From assembly GCF_042435035.1 (NCBI RefSeq), contig NZ_JBHMQT010000037.1, positions 62,001 through 126,000 of the forward strand: a stretch of DNA of 64,000 nt. Reading direction: 5' to 3'. The notes under the pieces are model-generated. The model was not told the origin of the DNA. It ran no database searches and saw only the letters and a program-made list of their open reading frames with translations. A program made the position numbers and the translations under genes. Each line of letters begins with the position of its first letter. Position 1 is the stretch's first letter. The DNA comes from Sphaerimonospora cavernae. GTDB taxonomy: Bacteria > Actinomycetota > Actinomycetes > Streptosporangiales > Streptosporangiaceae. This document shows, piece by piece, positions 60,249 through 64,000 of the stretch.

Positions 60249-60539
60249 ATGATGGAGTTCGAACCCGATCGCTACGTGTGGGTTCAAGTTGCTGAGCGAC
60301 TACGGAATCGCATCGTCGATGGGACATACCAACCCAAACGCCTCCTGTCAGAGGTGCAACTCATGCAGGAGTTCGGCGTGGCTCGGGGCACGTTGCGCAA
60401 GGCGATGAAGAAGCTGAGAGAGGAGGGGCTCCTCTATACGGTTCCGAACCTCGGAAGCTTCGTCAGCCCCCAGGGCGAGGAGGACGGGGTTGAGAGCGAC
60501 GAACCGGAGGCGGCGGGTTCGGCGACTGACTCCGCGTAG
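60249..60539 (+). CDS. Short GntR-type winged-helix regulator
   Basis: 96 aa from ATG 60249 (or 60252). Only a GntR DNA-binding domain: YVWVQVAERLRNRIVDGTYQ, LLSEVQLMQEFGVARGTLRK, EEGLLYTVPNLGSFV, followed by an acidic tail. It lacks the usual effector domain, like small plasmid- and AICE-type regulators. Divergent from the 70-aa gene across the palindrome. Confidence 0.85.
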   Translation: MMEFEPDRYVWVQVAERLRNRIVDGTYQPKRLLSEVQLMQEFGVARGTLRKAMKKLREEGLLYTVPNLGSFVSPQGEEDGVESDEPEAAGSATDSA

Positions 60540-60614
60540 GCAGGCACCTGCTGTCGCACGTCCGCATCGGCAGTCACTCGGGCCCTGCTCGTGAGCCATC
60601 GGCGGTAACGAGCC

Positions 60615-60860
60615 TCACCACGGGAGATCGTCCGTGGTGTCGTCGAGCATGCCCCGCAACTCCTCGGCGAGGCCCGCCTGGTCATGACCAAGCAGCAGCA
60701 GTTCGCCGATGATTTCCGTGGCGGGCACCCAGCGGCGGCGCCGCTCGACCGGGATGGACTTCGCGACGGTGTCATCATCCCCAGCCATCTCTGTCCACTC
60801 CTCCCAAAACCGCCGCGGCATCGTTTCGTAGTGCCCACGCCAGAGTTCCCACCCAGCCAC
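60615..60860 (-). CDS. Small acidic protein, antitoxin-like tail, unknown
   Basis: 81 aa (or 68 aa from the second Met): MAGWELWRGHYETMPRRFWE, then a basic patch (PVERRRRWVPA) and a helical acidic end (EELRGMLDDTTDDLPW). The D-D-L-P-W type ending recalls antitoxins that wrap a toxin, but no toxin gene adjoins. Lies 36 bases after the nuoH stop on the same strand, so it may be read from the nuoA-H transcript. Confidence 0.5.
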   Translation of the reverse strand: MAGWELWRGHYETMPRRFWEEWTEMAGDDDTVAKSIPVERRRRWVPATEIIGELLLLGHDQAGLAEELRGMLDDTTDDLPW

Positions 60861-60896
60861 CGTAGGACGTCTGCCGTCGGTGGGACGGGCGTACGG

Positions 60897-61850
60897 TCAG
60901 GTCATGAGGACCTTGGTTACGCCGGTGAGGGCGAGTTGGAGGAGGGCAAGGGGGACGAGGCCGATCCAGGCGAGCTTCTGCAACTGGTCCTCCCGCAGCC
61001 GGGGATAGCTCACCCGGAGCCAGATCACCACGAACGCCAGGGCGAAGACCTTGGCGAGCGTCCAGACGGGCCCCGGGAGCAGCGGGCCGTGCCAGCCGCC
61101 GAGGAAGAGGACGGTGGTCAGCGCCGACAGCACCACGATCCCGGCGTACTCCGCGAGCATGAACAAGGCGAACCGCAGGCCTGTGTACTCGGTCATCGGG
61201 CCCATGATGATCTCCGACTCGGCGATCGGCATGTCGAACGGCGGCCTGCGCAGTTCCGCCAGCCCGGCGACGAAGAAGACCATCGCACCGATGGCCTGCC
61301 AGGGCAGCCACCACCACCGCCACTGCTCGACGATCCCCTGCAGCGACAGCGTGCCGGCGGCCATCGCCACGCTGGAGGCCGCGAGCACGAGCGGCAGCTC
61401 GTACGACATGAGCTGGGCCGCCGCCCGGATGCCGCCCAGCACGCTGTACTTGTTGGCCGACGCCCACCCCGCCATGATCACGCCGAGCACGCCGATGCCC
61501 ATCACGGCCAGCGCGAAGAACAGCCCGGCGTCGAGGTCCACCCCCACCAGCCCGGGGCCGACCGGGATCACGACCATCACCACGAGGTACGGCACGAGCG
61601 CCACGGCCGGCGCGATGGCGAACACCCGTCGGTCGGCGGCGGCCGGGATCACGTCCTCCTTCTGGGCGAACTTGACCCCATCCGCGATGAGCTGCGCCCA
61701 GCCGTGGAAACCCCCGGCGTACATCGGCCCGAGCCGGGACTGCATGTGGGCCATGGCCTTGTGCTCCATCTGCCCGACGATCAGCGGTAGCAACAGGAAC
61801 GCCGCCACGATGGCGACCAGCCGTACCGCGATGTCGAGCAGGTCAGCCAC
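60897..61850 (-). CDS. nuoH: Complex I subunit H
   Basis: 317 aa from GTG 61850, overlapping the nuoC stop. Eight helices. Quinone-chamber motifs: SRLGPMYAGGFHGWAQLIAD, KEDVIPAAADRRVF, ELRRPPFDMPIAESEIIMGP, TEYTGLRFALFMLAEYAG. It anchors the peripheral arm and forms the quinone channel. It is the last nuo gene of the upstream block; nuoI would normally follow directly but is 4.7 kb away. Confidence 0.95.
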   Translation of the reverse strand: MADLLDIAVRLVAIVAAFLLLPLIVGQMEHKAMAHMQSRLGPMYAGGFHGWAQLIADGVKFAQKEDVIPAAADRRVFAIAPAVALVPYLVVMVVIPVGPGLVGVDLDAGLFFALAVMGIGVLGVIMAGWASANKYSVLGGIRAAAQLMSYELPLVLAASSVAMAAGTLSLQGIVEQWRWWWLPWQAIGAMVFFVAGLAELRRPPFDMPIAESEIIMGPMTEYTGLRFALFMLAEYAGIVVLSALTTVLFLGGWHGPLLPGPVWTLAKVFALAFVVIWLRVSYPRLREDQLQKLAWIGLVPLALLQLALTGVTKVLMT

Positions 61851-62448
61851 CGCCCGTCTGCTCCTCCCCTCGCGCGGACTCGCGTGCGGCTCCCCCGCCA
61901 CCGCCGGCCCAGTCGGCGGGGACGCCGGGCGGCAGCATCTTGCGGCGGCTGGGTGACCCATGGCCGGACTCACCCGGCTCCTTGGCCCCCGGCCAGGCCT
62001 TGGCGACCCGGGCGGCGAGTACGAAGTCCTTGCGCAGCGGATGCCCCTCGAACCCGTCGGGCAGCAGCAGCGGCCGCAGATCGGGGTGGCCGTCGAAGAC
62101 CACGCCGAACATCTCGAACGTCTCCCGCTCATGCCAGTCGGCTCCGCGGAAGACGCCGGTCGCGGTCGGCAGGCGGGGATCGGCGCGCGGCACCCGAGTT
62201 CTGACCAGCAGGTGCGCCATCGCGACCGGGTCGAAGACGTGGGCCACGACGTGGAAGCCGTCCGGCGGGTCGTCCACACCGGTCAGCCAGTCGAAGAACT
62301 CGAAGCCCCGGGACCTGGCGAAGGACAGCACCTCGACCCAGTCGTCCGGTGCCACGTCCACCACGAGCTCGCCGAACGAGTCGGAGAGCTGGACGCGCGA
62401 GCCGTACCGCTCCTGGACCGCAGCCGTAAAAGCGGGCGCGGCGCTCAC
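61843..62448 (-). CDS. nuoC: Complex I subunit C
   Basis: 201 aa from GTG 62448, overlapping the nuoB stop. The 30-kDa subunit motif is present: WHERETFEMFGVVFDGHPDL and GFEGHPLRKDFV. A Gly/Ala-rich tail (DWAGGGGGAARESA) of about 30 residues follows. Connects the iron-sulfur chain to the membrane arm. In most operons nuoD follows; here nuoH follows directly. Confidence 0.94.
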   Translation of the reverse strand: MSAAPAFTAAVQERYGSRVQLSDSFGELVVDVAPDDWVEVLSFARSRGFEFFDWLTGVDDPPDGFHVVAHVFDPVAMAHLLVRTRVPRADPRLPTATGVFRGADWHERETFEMFGVVFDGHPDLRPLLLPDGFEGHPLRKDFVLAARVAKAWPGAKEPGESGHGSPSRRKMLPPGVPADWAGGGGGAARESARGEEQTGGG

Positions 62449-62963
62449 GATTGCCCGCCCGGCAGGTACCGGTCGCTCAGCGTCTCACCGGCGATCTTCT
62501 CCTGGAGCTTCATGATGCCCTGGAGCAGCGCCTCGGGCCGGGGCGGGCAGCCGGGGACGTACACGTCGACCGGGATGATCTGGTCGACGCCCTTGGTCAC
62601 GCAGTAGGAGTCCCAGTACGGCCCGCCGGTGTTGGAGCAGGCCCCGAACGAGATGACGTACTTGGGATCGGGCATCTGCTCGTAGAGCCGCTTGACCGCC
62701 GGGGCCATCTTGTCGGTCACCGTGCCAGAAACGATCATGAGATCGGCCTGCCTGGGGCCGTTCGCGAACGGGATCACCCCGAACCGGATGAAGTCATGCC
62801 TGCTCATCGACGTCGCGATGAACTCGATGGCGCAGCAGGCCAGCCCGAAGTTGAACACCCACAGCGAATAGCGGCGCCCCCAGTTCAGCACGAATTTCAT
62901 GGGCTTGGGCGCCAGCCGGGATCCGGGCCCGACAGTCGGCGTCGGAAGGTCGCTCACCGCCAT
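62445..62963 (-). CDS. nuoB: Complex I subunit B
   Basis: 172 aa from ATG 62963 with GGGGAT upstream. Cluster N2 cysteines are intact: FGLACCAIEFIATSMSRHDF (paired cysteines), ISFGACSNTGGPYWDSY, and YVPGCPPRPEALLQGIMKLQ. It passes electrons from N2 to quinone. Stop overlaps the nuoC start (GTGA). Confidence 0.96.
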   Translation of the reverse strand: MAVSDLPTPTVGPGSRLAPKPMKFVLNWGRRYSLWVFNFGLACCAIEFIATSMSRHDFIRFGVIPFANGPRQADLMIVSGTVTDKMAPAVKRLYEQMPDPKYVISFGACSNTGGPYWDSYCVTKGVDQIIPVDVYVPGCPPRPEALLQGIMKLQEKIAGETLSDRYLPGGQS

Positions 62964-63024
62964 ATCCCCATTCTGCTCTTCCGGCGGGCCTCCCGGCGAA
63001 TGGTCGTGCCCGGCACGGACCGCG

Positions 63025-63396
63025 TCAGGTCCAGGTGAGCACCCGTTTCCGCCAGGCGTACAGGATGCCGAGGGCGATGAAGCCCAGGAAGACGAACATC
63101 TCCACGAGGGTGGCCATGCCGTACCCGGGCGCGGCGAAGATCGTGGCCCAGGGGAAGAGGAAGACCGCGTCGACCGCGAAGACCACGTAGAGATATGTGA
63201 AGACGTAGTAGCGGATCTGCGACTGCGCCCATCCCTCGCCGACGGGATCGATCCCGCATTCGTAGGTGAGCAGCTTCTCCGGCGTCGGCCGGTGCGGCCG
63301 GAGGGCGCGATTGGCCATGAGTCCCCCGGCGAAGATCGCCACGCCGATGAGGAGTAGGACCGCGACGACGGCATACGACCCGAAATATCCGTTCAA
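63025..63396 (-). CDS. nuoA: Complex I subunit A
   Basis: 123 aa from TTG 63396 with GGGAGG seven bases upstream; no ATG/GTG with a site nearby. Three helices; the conserved loop EKLLTYECGIDPVGEGWAQS with the quinone-site cysteine, and RYYVFTYLYVVFAVDAVFLF. First gene of the nuoA-B-C-H block. Confidence 0.94.
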   Translation of the reverse strand: MNGYFGSYAVVAVLLLIGVAIFAGGLMANRALRPHRPTPEKLLTYECGIDPVGEGWAQSQIRYYVFTYLYVVFAVDAVFLFPWATIFAAPGYGMATLVEMFVFLGFIALGILYAWRKRVLTWT

Positions 63397-63927
63397 GCCG
63401 CCTCCCAGCCCGTACGACCTTCGGTACGCCCCCGGAGCCCTCACCATCGAGCCTACGCCGACGCCGAGCGGCCACACAGCGCCACTCAGCGCCGCACAGG
63501 GCCACACAGGGCCACACAGCGGCCATTCAGCGGCCACGCAGCGGCACGGCACGGCCACGGGCCGGAAGCGGCGATCCCAAAGAGTGGGCAATGAGGGACC
63601 GAGGTCGGCCTCCCGCATATAGTTGAGGATCGTGACCCGGAAGATGCTCTTCGCTCGCTTGCACGTCGACCTGTGCCGGCTCGCGGCGGGGCTGTGTCGC
63701 CCGGATGGCCCGCGAGCTTGATATGGCCGCCGACCTCGGTCCAGCCACAGACAGGGCGTCAGATGCGGGTTCCAAGCCCGCCTCCCCCCTGAACGGCAAG
63801 CCCCGATAGTACGCACGTCAATGTTCGCACGATGGAAAACAAGGCGTGGCCCCGATGGATCTAGCATGGATATAGGAACGCGCGCCGGGCAGGGCGGCCC
63901 GGGCGTGTCGAGGAGGATTGAGGAGCT
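63397..63927. other. Divergent promoter region of nuoA and korA
   Basis: No gene recognised. It contains the tandem repeats at 63468-63552. The right part is less GC-rich and should hold the promoter of the 2-oxoacid oxidoreductase gene. Confidence 0.45.
63468..63552. repeat. Degenerate tandem repeat upstream of nuoA
   Basis: About eight copies of a 9-11-base unit close to GCGGCCACACA (variants GGGCCACACA, GCGGCCATTCA, GCGCCACTCA). Its function is unknown. Confidence 0.7.
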
Positions 63928-64000
63928 GTGACCAAGCAGGTTCAGCAACTCGACCGTGTGATCATCCGGTTCGCGGGTGATTCCGGCGACGGAATGCAGC
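63928..64000 (+). CDS. korA: 2-oxoacid:ferredoxin oxidoreductase alpha subunit, N-terminal fragment
   Basis: First 24 codons from GTG 63928, with AGGAGG and GAGGAG upstream. VTKQVQQLDRVIIRFAGDSG followed by DGMQ matches the start of actinobacterial KorA (2-oxoglutarate:ferredoxin oxidoreductase alpha), whose GD-GxG loop opens the gamma-like domain. The rest lies outside the window. Reduced ferredoxin from this enzyme is a plausible donor for the adjacent partial complex I. Confidence 0.82.
   Translation, partial: MTKQVQQLDRVIIRFAGDSGDGMQ

Noticed and set aside
63468..63552. Short tandem units considered as a CRISPR array
   Set aside because: Units are 9-11 bases with no spacers and no cas genes in the window.

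Overview
The window is chromosomal DNA from a high-GC actinomycete. The rpmG-hadA-hadB-murB order, Tat/lipoprotein secretion, WXG100-type proteins, many GTG/TTG starts and the 2-oxoacid:ferredoxin oxidoreductase beside a partial complex I point to the Streptomyces/Streptosporangiales part of the Actinobacteria. That placement is inference; there is no rRNA or species marker here.

Layout. 1-8.8 kb: end of a DUF72 gene, lipB, a PspC protein, a LURP-one-like protein, a TetR/ABC-2 exporter operon with a visible operator, and an aldehyde dehydrogenase pair with deoC. 9.1-10.0 kb: a toxin-antitoxin locus with a frameshifted PIN toxin. 10.0-10.8 kb: a yybP-ykoY (manganese) riboswitch in front of a TMEM165/GDT1 transporter. 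10.8-17.6 kb: a giant LuxR-AAA regulator, murB, hadB, hadA, rpmG, tRNA-Met and tRNA-Thr. 17.6-19.3 kb: a lipoprotein, a small protein and a STAS protein.

19.4-27.3 kb holds the most unusual locus. A Ser/Thr kinase with an extra C-terminal domain and a DUF4407 coiled-coil membrane protein are transcribed leftward. A three-gene operon runs rightward: a vWA-like protein, a GTPase-like P-loop protein and a two-helix membrane protein carrying a substrate-binding-protein-like outer domain. It looks like an envelope-sensing NTPase/kinase signalling or conflict system.

27.3-31.2 kb: a two-component system divergent from a MacB/FtsX-like ABC pair; the response regulator carries a tandem-repeat insertion. 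31.3-36.3 kb: two SDRs, a Tat-exported PL8 lyase and small proteins. 36.3-38.6 kb: a membrane zinc protease, tRNA-Tyr, a GNAT acetyltransferase and YajQ. 38.6-40.4 kb: wreckage of a mobile element (rearranged integrase, HicA-like pair, GntR fragment). 40.7-48.9 kb: a MarR-regulated MFS pump, a polar amino-acid ABC operon, an orphan membrane protein behind a large palindrome, a secreted propeller-like protein and HtpX.

49.0-63.4 kb: a second, partial complex I. nuoA-B-C-H (63.4-60.9 kb) and nuoI-J-K-L-M-N (56.2-49.0 kb) lie on the same strand but are separated by about 4.7 kb of unrelated genes: an HhH membrane protein, a WXG100-like/DUF6571/lipoprotein operon and a divergent small GntR locus. 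nuoD, E, F and G are absent from the window. The first codons of a 2-oxoacid:ferredoxin oxidoreductase alpha subunit at the right edge suggest that reduced ferredoxin, not NADH, feeds this complex.
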